From contig SXKQ01000147.1 in assembly GCA_005778045.1 (NCBI GenBank), positions 1 to 16,304 of the forward strand: 16,304 bases of DNA, written 5' to 3'. The position numbers and the translations under genes are program-made. Positions within the stretch are counted from its first letter, which is position 1; every line of letters starts with the position of its first letter. Shown here one piece after another: positions 1 to 7,328 of the stretch. A model generated the notes under the pieces. The model had not been told where the DNA came from. It was given only the letters and a program-made list of their open reading frames with translations, and searched no databases. Source of the DNA: Planctomycetia bacterium. GTDB taxonomy: Bacteria; Planctomycetota; UBA1135; GCA-002686595.

Positions 1-1
1 C

Positions 2-493
2 GCGATGGGCTCGAACCCGTCCGCCGAGTCGAGAGAGCCTCAGGCTCCGGTGGACACCGTGAGCCACGACGACATCGCCAGCTTCCTCCAGAAAACGGGC
101 CTGCGTCTGCCGACGGAAGCGGAGTGGGAGTATGCCTGCCGCGCCGGTAGCACGGCCGCTCGCTACGGCGAGCTGGACGCCGTCGCGTGGCACAGGGGCA
201 ACTCCGGCTCGACCACGCACCCCGTGGGCCAGAAGCGTGCCAACGCGCTGGGCTTCCACGACATGCTGGGCAACGTCTGGGAGTGGTGCTCGGACTGGTA
301 CTCCGACAGCGAGTACGCTCGCTGCTCCGGCGGAGTGGTAGATCCCGCGGGGCCGAGCACGGGGGATACCCGCGTGTTGCGCGGCGGCTCCTGGAGCTTC
401 GACGACAGGTACTGCCGTGCCTCGATTCGCCTCGTCGACAGGCCGGCCAGCCGCGGCGACAGCCGCGGGTTCCGTGCCTCGAGGACTCCGTAG
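2..493 (+). CDS. DGR variable (target) protein, FGE-sulfatase / C-type-lectin fold, 5' truncated by window
   Basis: This is the diversified target protein of the retroelement, a member of the formylglycine-generating-enzyme (FGE-sulfatase) fold. Such proteins use the C-type-lectin scaffold to display a variable ligand-binding surface. Visible family motifs are MGSNPS, LRLPTEAEWEYACRAG, HPVG, LGFHDMLGNVWEWCSDWY and, at the C-terminus, VLRGGSW...CRAS...GFRAS. The frame is open at the window edge. The ATG at 5 is not the likely start, because MGSNPS normally sits inside the domain (after an EVT-like segment), so the N-terminus and any signal or display domain lie upstream. The last 42 codons hold the variable repeat. 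Catalysis as a true FGE is not implied; DGR target proteins use only the fold. The retroelement genes follow immediately on the same strand. Ligand and cell location cannot be told from the visible part. Confidence 0.93.
   Translation, partial: AMGSNPSAESREPQAPVDTVSHDDIASFLQKTGLRLPTEAEWEYACRAGSTAARYGELDAVAWHRGNSGSTTHPVGQKRANALGFHDMLGNVWEWCSDWYSDSEYARCSGGVVDPAGPSTGDTRVLRGGSWSFDDRYCRASIRLVDRPASRGDSRGFRASRTP
370..483 (+). repeat. DGR variable repeat (VR)
   Basis: This 114-base copy aligns without gaps to 2037-2150 (offset 1667). It differs at 14 positions: 396, 398, 399, 410, 426, 431, 432, 435, 450, 455, 456, 462, 464 and 465. Every one is A in the template and G, T or C here. The first 26 bases (370-395) and the last 18 (466-483) are identical in both copies. 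The 3' GC-rich block is where an IMH-type initiation site is expected. Homology stops at 484, a few codons before the stop of the variable protein. Confidence 0.96.
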
Positions 494-540
494 TTACTTT
501 TTCTCTTTTCCATATTTCTTTTTCAAAAAAATGAAAAGCG
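494..540 (+). other. AT-rich island with small hairpin between VR gene and avd
   Basis: Immediately after the variable-protein stop comes a T-rich then A-rich stretch that contrasts sharply with its surroundings. Bases 520-525 can pair with 532-537 (six pairs, plus a G-T pair at 519/538) around a six-A loop. The avd start codon (531-533) lies in this hairpin. DGRs often carry a hairpin or cruciform just downstream of VR that aids homing. This one sits at the right place, but it is AT-rich and weaker than the described examples, so the role is inference. Confidence 0.35.
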
Positions 541-989
541 AGTCTTGGGATCCAACAGAATCCGCTTTACCGATCGGGCAGTCGCCGTCGGGTTCGCACG
601 CGGCCCGCAGGTCCGAGCCTGCCGCGGTGGTGTTGGCATCCGACCTTGTACGCTGGCTCATTCCGGCCGTCGGGAAGTTCCCCCGCACGACTCGCTATGG
701 GATGGGTACGCGGCTGGAGGCTGCGATGCTCGACGTATTGGAGAACTTGGTGATCGCTCAGTACTCCAAAGGCGCGGCACGCGAATCTGCCCTGTCCATC
801 GGGAACGCTCGTCTTCAGTCCGCGCGTCATTTGGTTCGCATTGCCTTCGAGTTGCACTTGCTCTCTGAGCGGCAGTGGATCTACGCAGCCCGAAATATGC
901 ATGAGCTCGGAAATCAGGTGGGAGCATGGCGAAAGGTATCGGCCGCAACGGTGAACTCTTCCGGCAGATCTGCGACCCAGGCTACCTGA
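531..989 (+). CDS. avd: Avd-like DGR accessory variability determinant (four-helix bundle)
   Basis: Avd proteins form small barrel-like four-helix-bundle oligomers that bind the DGR reverse transcriptase and template RNA and are needed for mutagenic homing. The family match is in the C-terminal two-thirds of the 152 residues: KFPRTTRYGMGTRLEAAMLD, LENLVIAQYSK, a helix LQSARHLVRIAFELHLLSER and the ending MHELGNQVGAWRK. The start is uncertain. ATG 531 has no Shine-Dalgarno sequence and adds about 40 low-complexity residues; GTG 627 or 630 would give a length closer to the usual 110-130 residues. The 3' end overlaps the reverse transcriptase gene by 64 bases, so the two are surely co-transcribed and probably translationally linked. 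Order (target, Avd, RT, TR) matches the common DGR layout. Confidence 0.87.
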   Translation: MKSESWDPTESALPIGQSPSGSHAARRSEPAAVVLASDLVRWLIPAVGKFPRTTRYGMGTRLEAAMLDVLENLVIAQYSKGAARESALSIGNARLQSARHLVRIAFELHLLSERQWIYAARNMHELGNQVGAWRKVSAATVNSSGRSATQAT

Positions 990-2002
990 TGCGCTGTTCG
1001 CGGCGTGCGGCGCGAGGCAAGCGTCACAAGCGGGATGTATCCGCCTTCTTGCTCAATCTCGAACCTAGTTGCTTCGAGCTTGCGAAGTCGCTTGCCACGG
1101 AAGTATGGAATCCGGGAGCCTACAAGTCTTTTTGGATTCACGACCCGAAGCGGCGCCTGATCAGCGCGGCTCCATTCGCCGACCGCGTTGTGCATCACGC
1201 TCTAGTTGGTATTCTCGAACCACATTTCGAGCGCCGGTTCATCTTTCACAGTTATGCATGTCGGCGCGGCAAAGGCACGCATCGGGCGCTGCGTCAAGCT
1301 GTCCAATGGAGCCGTCAATATAAATATGTGCTGAAAGGCGACATCGCCAAGTTTTTTCCAAGCATGGATCACGAAGTGGCGAAGGCCTGCCTGCGGAGCG
1401 TGATTCAGGATAGGTCGTTTCTCGATGTAATGGAGCGGGTCGTTGATCGCAGCAACCCTCAGGAACATGTGCAGCTTTGGTTTTCTGGTGATGACTTGCT
1501 GACGCCGCTCACGCGCAGGGTTGGCCTGCCGATCGGGAACCTGACCTCGCAGTTTCTGGCCAACGTCGTGCTCGACCGCTTGGATCATGAGATCACGGAC
1601 AGATGGGGCGCCGGCGCCTACCTGCGGTATTGCGACGACTTTCTCGTGTTCGCGGATGACAAGGATGCTCTCTGGGAGACTCGCGGACGCATCGAGCAAG
1701 CACTAGCCGGGCTGAGATTGAAGCTGCACGCTCGCAAGGGAGGGGTTCACAGCTGTGAAGCAGAGGTTCCGTTCCTCGGCTTCACCGTACAGAAGGGACG
1801 CGTGCGGCTCGGAGGTCGCTCGATCCGCAGGGCGACGCTCAGGCTCCGAAAACTACACAATCTGGTGCTCGCACAGCAGATTGCGCCTCAGCGCCTGTCC
1901 GCCTCCGTGTGTGCTTGGCTCTCTCATGCTGGGCAGGCAACTGGCAAGGGCCTGCAGCGGCGTGTCTTGGCACGGGCTGGCGTGGGCGCCTGTCTCGGAT
2001 AG
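926..2002 (+). CDS. DGR reverse transcriptase
   Basis: This RNA-directed DNA polymerase copies the template repeat RNA into cDNA with errors at adenines. In its 358 residues one sees RRLISAAPFADRVVHHAL, the fingers/palm motif YVLKGDIAKFFPSMDH with catalytic Asp139, the DGR-typical GLPIGNLTSQFLANVVLD (203-209 is IGNLTSQ, where group II intron enzymes have QGxxxSP), and the YCDD box with Asp237/Asp238. It ends soon after the thumb, with no maturase or endonuclease domain, as is normal for DGRs. The start at 926 is preferred to the ATG at 989 (which overlaps the avd stop as TGATG), because residues 8-40 (NGELFRQI...RGKR) match the usual DGR RT N-terminus. A purine-rich AGGTGGGAG precedes it. Base composition is clearly less GC-rich than the housekeeping genes downstream, which fits a mobile origin. 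Confidence 0.96.
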   Translation: MAKGIGRNGELFRQICDPGYLMRCSRRAARGKRHKRDVSAFLLNLEPSCFELAKSLATEVWNPGAYKSFWIHDPKRRLISAAPFADRVVHHALVGILEPHFERRFIFHSYACRRGKGTHRALRQAVQWSRQYKYVLKGDIAKFFPSMDHEVAKACLRSVIQDRSFLDVMERVVDRSNPQEHVQLWFSGDDLLTPLTRRVGLPIGNLTSQFLANVVLDRLDHEITDRWGAGAYLRYCDDFLVFADDKDALWETRGRIEQALAGLRLKLHARKGGVHSCEAEVPFLGFTVQKGRVRLGGRSIRRATLRLRKLHNLVLAQQIAPQRLSASVCAWLSHAGQATGKGLQRRVLARAGVGACLG

Positions 2003-2036
2003 ACTCTGCCGCGGGTCTTCGCCCCACTACACGGCA

Positions 2037-2150
2037 CCGCGTGTTGCGCGGCGGCTCCTGGAACAACGACGACAGGAACTGCCGTGCCTCGAATCGCAAC
2101 GACGACAGGCCGGCCAACCGCAACGACAACAACGGGTTCCGTGCCTCGAG
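2037..2150 (+). repeat. DGR template repeat (TR)
   Basis: This is the invariant donor copy of the variable repeat, starting 35 bases after the reverse transcriptase stop. It has 26 adenines in 114 bases, clustered in AAC and GAC codons, so that mutating A yields many amino acids but no stop codon from AAC. It is probably transcribed as part of the RT message and used as the RNA template. After 2150 it diverges from VR. Read in the VR frame it encodes VLRGGSWNNDDRNCRASNR followed by another Asn/Asp-rich stretch. Confidence 0.96.
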
Positions 2151-2334
2151 TACCCACGAGCCAGAATCGCAGTCGCCAACGGCGCAGGCGAGCGCGCTCC
2201 GAGGAGTCCAGGGCAAGGGTCCAGGGTTGCACCATGGCGTGTGGCCCGAATCGATGTGCGCCGCGCCGCGAGCCGGGAATCCAGCTGGCGGTGCGGCCTC
2301 TAACGCTCGCTTCAACCAGCTGAGGACTCGGAGC

Positions 2335-2338
2335 GGAG
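2335..2338 (+). promoter_or_regulatory. Ribosome binding site deciding the ABC transporter start
   Basis: GGAG lies 8 bases before ATG 2347 (a second ATG follows at 2350). This supports starting the transporter here, rather than at the upstream in-frame ATG at 1909, which lies within the reverse transcriptase gene. Confidence 0.65.
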
Positions 2339-2346
2339 AAGACGGA

Positions 2347-4428
2347 ATGATGAATGGCAACGACATGTGGCCGAGAAGGGTGCCGCTCCCCTCTGGGCGG
2401 GTGACGAGCGTGGGGCGTTCGCGTGAGAACGATGTGGTGCTGGCGCATCCTTCCGTTTCGGGGCAGCACTGTCGGGTGGAGCCGGACGCGGCGGGTTGGC
2501 TGCTGGTCGATGCGGGCGCGAAGTTCGGCACGACGGTGAACGGCACGCGCGTGGTACGCGTCGCGTTGAAGAACGGCGACGTGGTGCGCTTTGCCTCCGG
2601 ACCGGACTACCGCTTCGACGATCAGGCACTGCAGCTGCTCGATGCCGGAGTAGGAGATGGGATCGAGCTCGCGGGCGTCGGTGTCATTCGCGACGGTCTG
2701 GTGTTGCTGAAGGGCATCGACTGCAGGCTGCGCGCGGGCAGCTTCGTCGGGGTGCTCGGGCCGAGCGGCGCGGGGAAGAGCCTGCTGGTGGGGTGTCTCT
2801 CGAGCACGATTGCTCCAGATCAGGGCGAGATTCGCTTCGGAGATGGCAAGACCGTTCGCGAGCACGAGGACGAGTACCGCGCGCGACTGGGCGTTGTGAC
2901 GCAGGAGGACCTCGTCCAACTCACCTTGACGGTGGAAGAGAGCATCGAGCTCGCGGGTCGGCTGCGCTTGCCCGAGGTGGCGCCCGAGGAGCGGCGGCAG
3001 AGACTGGCAGCGGTCCTCGAGGAAGTCGATCTGGCGCAGCACCGGGCGAAGCAGGTGGGGGTGCTGTCCGGCGGGCAGCGCAAGCGGGTGAGCGTGGCGA
3101 TCGAGCTCTTGATGAGGCCGCAGGTGCTACTGCTCGACGAGCCGACGAGCGGCCTCGACCCGGGAGTGGCGGCGCGGCTGATGGACGTGCTTCGCGGGCT
3201 GGCGCGGCGCGGGCTGACAGTCGTGTGCACGACTCACACGCTCGACACGATGAACTACTTCGACGATGTCTTCGTGCTTGGGCTGGAGCCGCGCACGAAC
3301 GGCAAGGGCAAGTGCGGGACCCTGGCGTACTTCGGAGCACCTTCGGAGTTGCTCCCGCGTTTCGGCGTGCGCAACCTCGTCGATCTGTTCGAGCGGCTGC
3401 AGGACCTGCGCCAAGGCGTGAGCAGCACCGTGGTGCGAGCATCCGACTCGGACTCGGACAGCGGCGATGGAGCGAGCGGACGGGCAAGGCGCGGGCTGCG
3501 AGCGCCGGAGCGACGGCGGGCTGACCCGCGCCTGCTCGAGCAACTGCCGGTCGTGGTGCGTCGCTCGAACCTCGGATTCTGGCGCGATCCCGGCTCTGCC
3601 GCACTCAACCTCTCTCAACCGTTCCTGCTCGCACTGCTGACGATCCTCGCCCAGCACGAAGCTCCAAACTCCGCTCCGATTCACTTCTTCCTCGTGGTGG
3701 CTGCCCTGTGGATGGGCATGACCCTGACCGTGCGCGAGGTGGTGCGCGAGCGCAAGCTCTATGTGCGCGATCGTCTCGTGGCGTTGACGCCAGGTGCCTA
3801 CATCATTGGCAAGGTCGTGTGGGCTGCGGCGACGCTCACGCTCGTCGCATTGTGCCTGCAGGTGGCGGCCTCGATCTTCGCTCCGCTGATTCTGGTGGAG
3901 CCCGAAGGCGCCGCAGCAGCGGCGCGTGCCGCGCTCGGACTTGGATCCACCGCAGACCAGCTCGCGCGCGTCCCATTCCTCGGCTCGTGGCTCGTGCTGT
4001 GGCTCACGTCCGTGGCCGGAGCGCTCGTCGGCCTCGTGCTCTCGACGCGTTCTCCGAGCGAGCGCGTGGCCGTGATGCTCCTCCCGATCGCGTTGCTGCT
4101 GCAGGTCCTGCTCAGTCGCGTCGTGTTCGGTCACGCCACGCTCCCGTGGGACGACCCCTCGTCGCCGTACGGCCCCGTGGGGGATTTCTCGGCGTACCTC
4201 GAGTCCTCCGCTTCGACATGGCAAGGCTCGTTGACGGGCCTACTGTCGTTGGCAACCGTCTCTCGGCCCGCGACGGCCGTGCTCGAGTACTGGGTGCGCG
4301 AGGAGTCCACGACTGCTGCCGCCACCAGCGAGTGGCTCTACTTCGCGACGGTATGCGGGCTCTACATGCTCGTCGCCTACGGGGCCTTCCGCGTGACCGA
4401 GCGTCGCTGGATTCACGAGCTGCGCTAG
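2347..4428 (+). CDS. FHA domain-ABC ATPase-ABC2 permease fusion (ABCG/White-like transporter)
   Basis: A single-chain exporter half-transporter of 693 residues at the inner membrane. Residues about 10-80 form a forkhead-associated domain (GRS at 23-25, S38-G-Q-H41, N65-G66), which in other proteins binds phosphothreonine peptides. The ATPase follows, with Walker A GPSGAGKS (138-145), Q-loop VTQEDL, signature LSGGQ (240-244), Walker B VLLLDEP (260-266) and the switch His297. From about residue 416 the ABC2-type membrane domain has roughly six hydrophobic segments, the last near 662. The FHA-ABC order resembles mycobacterial Rv1747, whose FHA domain is a Ser/Thr kinase target, so kinase control is possible here; no kinase is in the window. 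Substrate unknown. The open frame continues 146 codons upstream through TR, which I consider accidental. Confidence 0.93.
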   Translation: MMNGNDMWPRRVPLPSGRVTSVGRSRENDVVLAHPSVSGQHCRVEPDAAGWLLVDAGAKFGTTVNGTRVVRVALKNGDVVRFASGPDYRFDDQALQLLDAGVGDGIELAGVGVIRDGLVLLKGIDCRLRAGSFVGVLGPSGAGKSLLVGCLSSTIAPDQGEIRFGDGKTVREHEDEYRARLGVVTQEDLVQLTLTVEESIELAGRLRLPEVAPEERRQRLAAVLEEVDLAQHRAKQVGVLSGGQRKRVSVAIELLMRPQVLLLDEPTSGLDPGVAARLMDVLRGLARRGLTVVCTTHTLDTMNYFDDVFVLGLEPRTNGKGKCGTLAYFGAPSELLPRFGVRNLVDLFERLQDLRQGVSSTVVRASDSDSDSGDGASGRARRGLRAPERRRADPRLLEQLPVVVRRSNLGFWRDPGSAALNLSQPFLLALLTILAQHEAPNSAPIHFFLVVAALWMGMTLTVREVVRERKLYVRDRLVALTPGAYIIGKVVWAAATLTLVALCLQVAASIFAPLILVEPEGAAAAARAALGLGSTADQLARVPFLGSWLVLWLTSVAGALVGLVLSTRSPSERVAVMLLPIALLLQVLLSRVVFGHATLPWDDPSSPYGPVGDFSAYLESSASTWQGSLTGLLSLATVSRPATAVLEYWVREESTTAAATSEWLYFATVCGLYMLVAYGAFRVTERRWIHELR

Positions 4429-4970
4429 TACGGATGCCCGTTCGCCGCTTGGTGGACGGGGCGGCTGAGCGCGCGGACGAGGGTTCGCCGCCGTGGCGTA
4501 CGGCGCGGCACGCGGGACGGACAGGAACCCGCGGTGATTCCCAGATCCGAATGTCCCCGACGTCGGCCCGTGGCGCCCGCGCGCCACGACGGTGAACGTG
4601 TGTCGTATCGTGGGTGTTGAGCACCCCATGACAGACCGGTAATCGGCCTTCCGGCTCGGCTGCCCTGAAGGAAAGCGGGCATTGTGGAGCGGTCGGAGTC
4701 GGAGGGCGCGAGGGCGGTGGTGAGAACTTCTAAGGGTGTCCGAGCGAGCGGGCGGCGTGCGTCCTCCCGCCGGCGCGAGCAACCGCCGTGCTGGGGCTGA
4801 GCAGGGCTGCGACATGGCTCGCTTCCTTGCCCGCGGGGAGCAGTTCCTGAAGCTGCGCGCGCTCGCGTCGTTCGCATGGGCGGCGAGTCCGCGAGCGCGC
4901 TCCCGCAGGAATGAAAACGCTCGGCCCGCGTTCGAGCGGCTTGGCGCGACCTGCTACTGTCTCGCGCAGC
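4429..4970. other. Intergenic stretch without a recognisable gene
   Basis: About 540 bases between the transporter stop and the oxidase start. Open frames on both strands here are arginine/alanine-rich and match no family I know. Apart from the hairpin at 4569-4588 I see no repeat, tRNA or clear promoter. The sequence may hold the promoter of the oxidase-dehydrogenase pair or a decayed gene. Confidence 0.5.
4569..4588. terminator. GC-rich hairpin after the ABC transporter gene
   Basis: An 8-bp perfect stem (4569-4576 with 4581-4588) has a 4-base loop CCGC, about 140 bases after the transporter stop. No T-tract follows on either side, so a rho-independent terminator is unproven. It may simply be a stable stem in GC-rich DNA. 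Confidence 0.3.
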
Positions 4971-6167
4971 ATGCGCACGGCAGGTGTGGTGGTCGTGGGT
5001 GGCGGGATCGTCGGGCTGGCGACCGCGTGGATGATGGCCCGCGCCCGCAGCGGCTCGCGCGTCGTGGTGCTCGAAAAGGAAGCCGACCTCGCGCTCCACC
5101 AGACCGGGCGCAACTCCGGCGTCATCCACTCCGGGATCTACTACAAGCCCGGCTCGATGAAGGCGCGCACGTGCCTGCGGGGCAAGGAGCTGCTCGAGAG
5201 CTTCTGTCGCGAGCGCGAGGTGCGCTTCGAGACCTGCGGCAAGGTCGTGGTGGCGACGAGCGAGGCCGAGCTTCCGCAGCTCGCGAAGATCGCTGAGCGT
5301 GCGCGGGCCAATGGCGTGCCGAACGAGGAGATCGGCCCCGAGCGCCTGCGCGAGCTCGAGCCGCACTGCGCGGGCGTGCGCGCGCTGCACGTGCCGGTGA
5401 CAGGCATCGTCGACTACCGCGGCATGTGCCGAGCGCTCGCGGCCGACCTGCGCGTGTCGGGCGGCGAGGTCGTGTTCGGTGCGCGCGTGACGGGACTCGC
5501 ATCGCGCTCCGGTTCCGTCGTGGTCGAGAGCACGGCAGGCGAGTTCGAGACGCCCGTCGCGATCAACTGCGCCGGCCTGCACAGTGACCGCGTGCTGCAG
5601 CTCTCCGGCGCGCGCCGCCCCGCGCGCATCGTGCCCTTCCGCGGCGAGTACTTCGAGCTCGTGCCGTCCGCGTGGCACCTCGTGCGCCATCTCATCTACC
5701 CCGTGCCGGACCCGAGCTTCCCGTTCCTCGGCGTGCACGTCACGCGCATGGCGCTCGGCGGCGTCGAGTGCGGCCCGAACGCGGTGCTCGCGCTCGCGCG
5801 CGAGGGCTACCACTGGGACGACATCCGCCTGACCGAGCTCGCCGATGCGCTGGGCTATCCGGGCTTCTGGAAGCTCGCCGCGAAGCACTGGCGCGCCGGC
5901 ATGGGCGAGATGTGGCGCTCGTTCTCCAAGCGCGCCTTCACGAAGGCGCTGCAGCGGCTCGTGCCCGACATTCGCGAAGAGTACCTCGTCCCCGCCGACG
6001 CGGGCGTGCGCGCGCAGGCGCTCGGGCCCGACGGCAGCCTCGTCGACGACTTCCTCGTGCAGCGCGAGGGCCGCGTCGTGCACGTTCTCAACGCACCTTC
6101 GCCTGCCGCCACCGCGTCGCTCGCCATTGGCGAGCACATCGCGACCCACGCCCAGCCGCTCCTCTAG
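4971..6167 (+). CDS. lhgO: L-2-hydroxyglutarate oxidase/dehydrogenase, FAD-dependent
   Basis: This is an FAD enzyme of the DAO superfamily that oxidises L-2-hydroxyglutarate to 2-oxoglutarate, passing electrons to oxygen or the quinone pool. It is known as a metabolite-repair enzyme and in glutarate/lysine breakdown. The 398 residues open with the Rossmann motif VVVVGGGIVGLATAW (G10, G12, G15), followed by VVVLEKE and the LhgO-typical HQTGRNSGVIHSGIYYKPGS. Later come GIVDYRGMC, INCAGLHSD, PFRGEYFEL, FLGVHVTR and the C-terminal FLVQREGRVVHVLNAPSPAA. The length matches the family (about 400). ATG 4971 was chosen because the Rossmann motif begins at once; an upstream ATG at 4911 adds 20 unconserved residues. 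No clear Shine-Dalgarno sequence is visible. The stop is 2 bases before the next gene, so the two form an operon. Confidence 0.93.
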   Translation: MRTAGVVVVGGGIVGLATAWMMARARSGSRVVVLEKEADLALHQTGRNSGVIHSGIYYKPGSMKARTCLRGKELLESFCREREVRFETCGKVVVATSEAELPQLAKIAERARANGVPNEEIGPERLRELEPHCAGVRALHVPVTGIVDYRGMCRALAADLRVSGGEVVFGARVTGLASRSGSVVVESTAGEFETPVAINCAGLHSDRVLQLSGARRPARIVPFRGEYFELVPSAWHLVRHLIYPVPDPSFPFLGVHVTRMALGGVECGPNAVLALAREGYHWDDIRLTELADALGYPGFWKLAAKHWRAGMGEMWRSFSKRAFTKALQRLVPDIREEYLVPADAGVRAQALGPDGSLVDDFLVQREGRVVHVLNAPSPAATASLAIGEHIATHAQPLL

Positions 6168-6169
6168 CC

Positions 6170-7255
6170 ATGGTCGAGACACGCAACTTCGCTCCCGAGC
6201 GCCTGCGCGAGTTCAGCGCGCGCGTGTTCCAGCACTTTGGCGTGTCGCGTCGCGATGCCGAGCTCGCCGCCGAGGTGCTCTCCGCCGCCGACCTGCGCGG
6301 CATCGACTCGCATGGCGTCGCGCGCCTGCATACGTACTTCGACATGCTCGAGCTCGGGCGCATCAACCCGCGCCCGCAGCCGAAGGTCGTGCGGCAGACG
6401 GCGAGCACCGCGACCGTCGACGGCGACAACGGGCTCGGCCTCGTCGTCGGTCCGTGGGCCAACGAGATCGCAATGGAGAAGGCCGCCGCCGTCGGCTCCG
6501 GCTGGGTGAGCGTGTGCAACACGAACCACTACGGCATCGCGGGCTACTACCCGCTGAAGGCGCTCGAGCGCGACCTGATCGGCTGGTCGATGACGAACTC
6601 GACCAAGCTCGTGGCGCCGTTGTGGGGCGCGGAACGCATGCTCGGCACCAACCCGATCGCGATCGCGTTCCCCGGACTCGAGGAGCCGCCGATCGTGATC
6701 GACCTCGCCACGCCCGCCGTGGCGTACGGCAAGATCGAGATCGCCAAGCGCAAGGGTGAGAAGATCCCGCACGGCTGGGCCATCGACCGCCATGGCCGCG
6801 TCACGGACGATCCGCAGGGCATGATCGACGGCGGTGCGCTGCTGCCGCTCGGCTCCGATCGCGAGCACGGAGGTCACAAGGGCTACGCGCTGGGCATGAT
6901 GGTCGACGTGCTCGTCGCCGTGCTCTCCGGCGCCAACTGGGGCCCGTTCACGCCGCCCTTCGCGCTGCGCCAAGAGATTCCCGCGCGCTCCGTCGGCAAG
7001 GGCATCGGCCACTTCTTCGGCGCGATGCAGATCGCGGGCTTTATCGATCCGACCGAGTTCAAGCGCCAGATCGACGACCTCGTCCGCACCTTCCGTGCGA
7101 CGAAGCCCGCCCCCGGAACCACGGGCCCGCTGATCCCCGGCGACCCCGAGCGCGAATCCGAGCGCGAGCGTTCCCGCAACGGCATCCCGCTCGTCCTCCC
7201 GGTCGTCGAGGACCTGCGCGACATCTCCAACCGCACCGGCATTCCGCTGGAGTAG
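6170..7255 (+). CDS. Malate/L-lactate dehydrogenase family (Ldh2/YiaK-type) NAD(P)H oxidoreductase
   Basis: A 361-residue member of the Ldh_2 family, a fold distinct from classical malate/lactate dehydrogenases. The family includes malate, sulfolactate, ureidoglycolate, 2,3-diketogulonate and lactate dehydrogenases that interconvert 2-hydroxy and 2-oxo acids with NAD(P)H. Family signatures are LRGIDSHGVARL (His48, presumed catalytic), VCNTNHYGIAGYY (His120), MLGTNPIAIAFP, IDLATPAVAYGKIE, EHGGHKGYALGMMVD (Lys237) and HFFGAMQIAGF. The exact substrate cannot be assigned by eye. Its start codon is 2 bases after the lhgO stop, with no separate ribosome site, implying translational coupling and a shared pathway of 2-hydroxy acids. 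One could imagine it making or consuming a 2-hydroxy acid alongside LhgO; that is inference. Residues about 325-340 are a charged Glu/Arg stretch near the C-terminus. Confidence 0.92.
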   Translation: MVETRNFAPERLREFSARVFQHFGVSRRDAELAAEVLSAADLRGIDSHGVARLHTYFDMLELGRINPRPQPKVVRQTASTATVDGDNGLGLVVGPWANEIAMEKAAAVGSGWVSVCNTNHYGIAGYYPLKALERDLIGWSMTNSTKLVAPLWGAERMLGTNPIAIAFPGLEEPPIVIDLATPAVAYGKIEIAKRKGEKIPHGWAIDRHGRVTDDPQGMIDGGALLPLGSDREHGGHKGYALGMMVDVLVAVLSGANWGPFTPPFALRQEIPARSVGKGIGHFFGAMQIAGFIDPTEFKRQIDDLVRTFRATKPAPGTTGPLIPGDPERESERERSRNGIPLVLPVVEDLRDISNRTGIPLE

Positions 7256-7328
7256 CTCCCGGCCCGGCCCGGCGCGACGCGACAGCGGGAACGCTAGGCT
7301 CGCGCACAACACGAACGAGAGGCGGAGC

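Noticed and set aside
926..2002. Reverse transcriptase as a group II intron or retron enzyme
   Set aside because: No maturase or endonuclease domain follows, IGNLTSQ replaces the intron QGxxxSP motif, and Avd plus a VR/TR pair are present.
1909..2346. N-terminal extension of the ABC transporter including TR-encoded lectin-like sequence
   Set aside because: It overlaps the RT gene, has no ribosome site, and the conserved FHA domain starts right after ATG 2347.
4736..5296. Plus-strand open frame overlapping the lhgO start
   Set aside because: Its 3' half is an out-of-frame reading of lhgO and the 5' half matches nothing recognisable.
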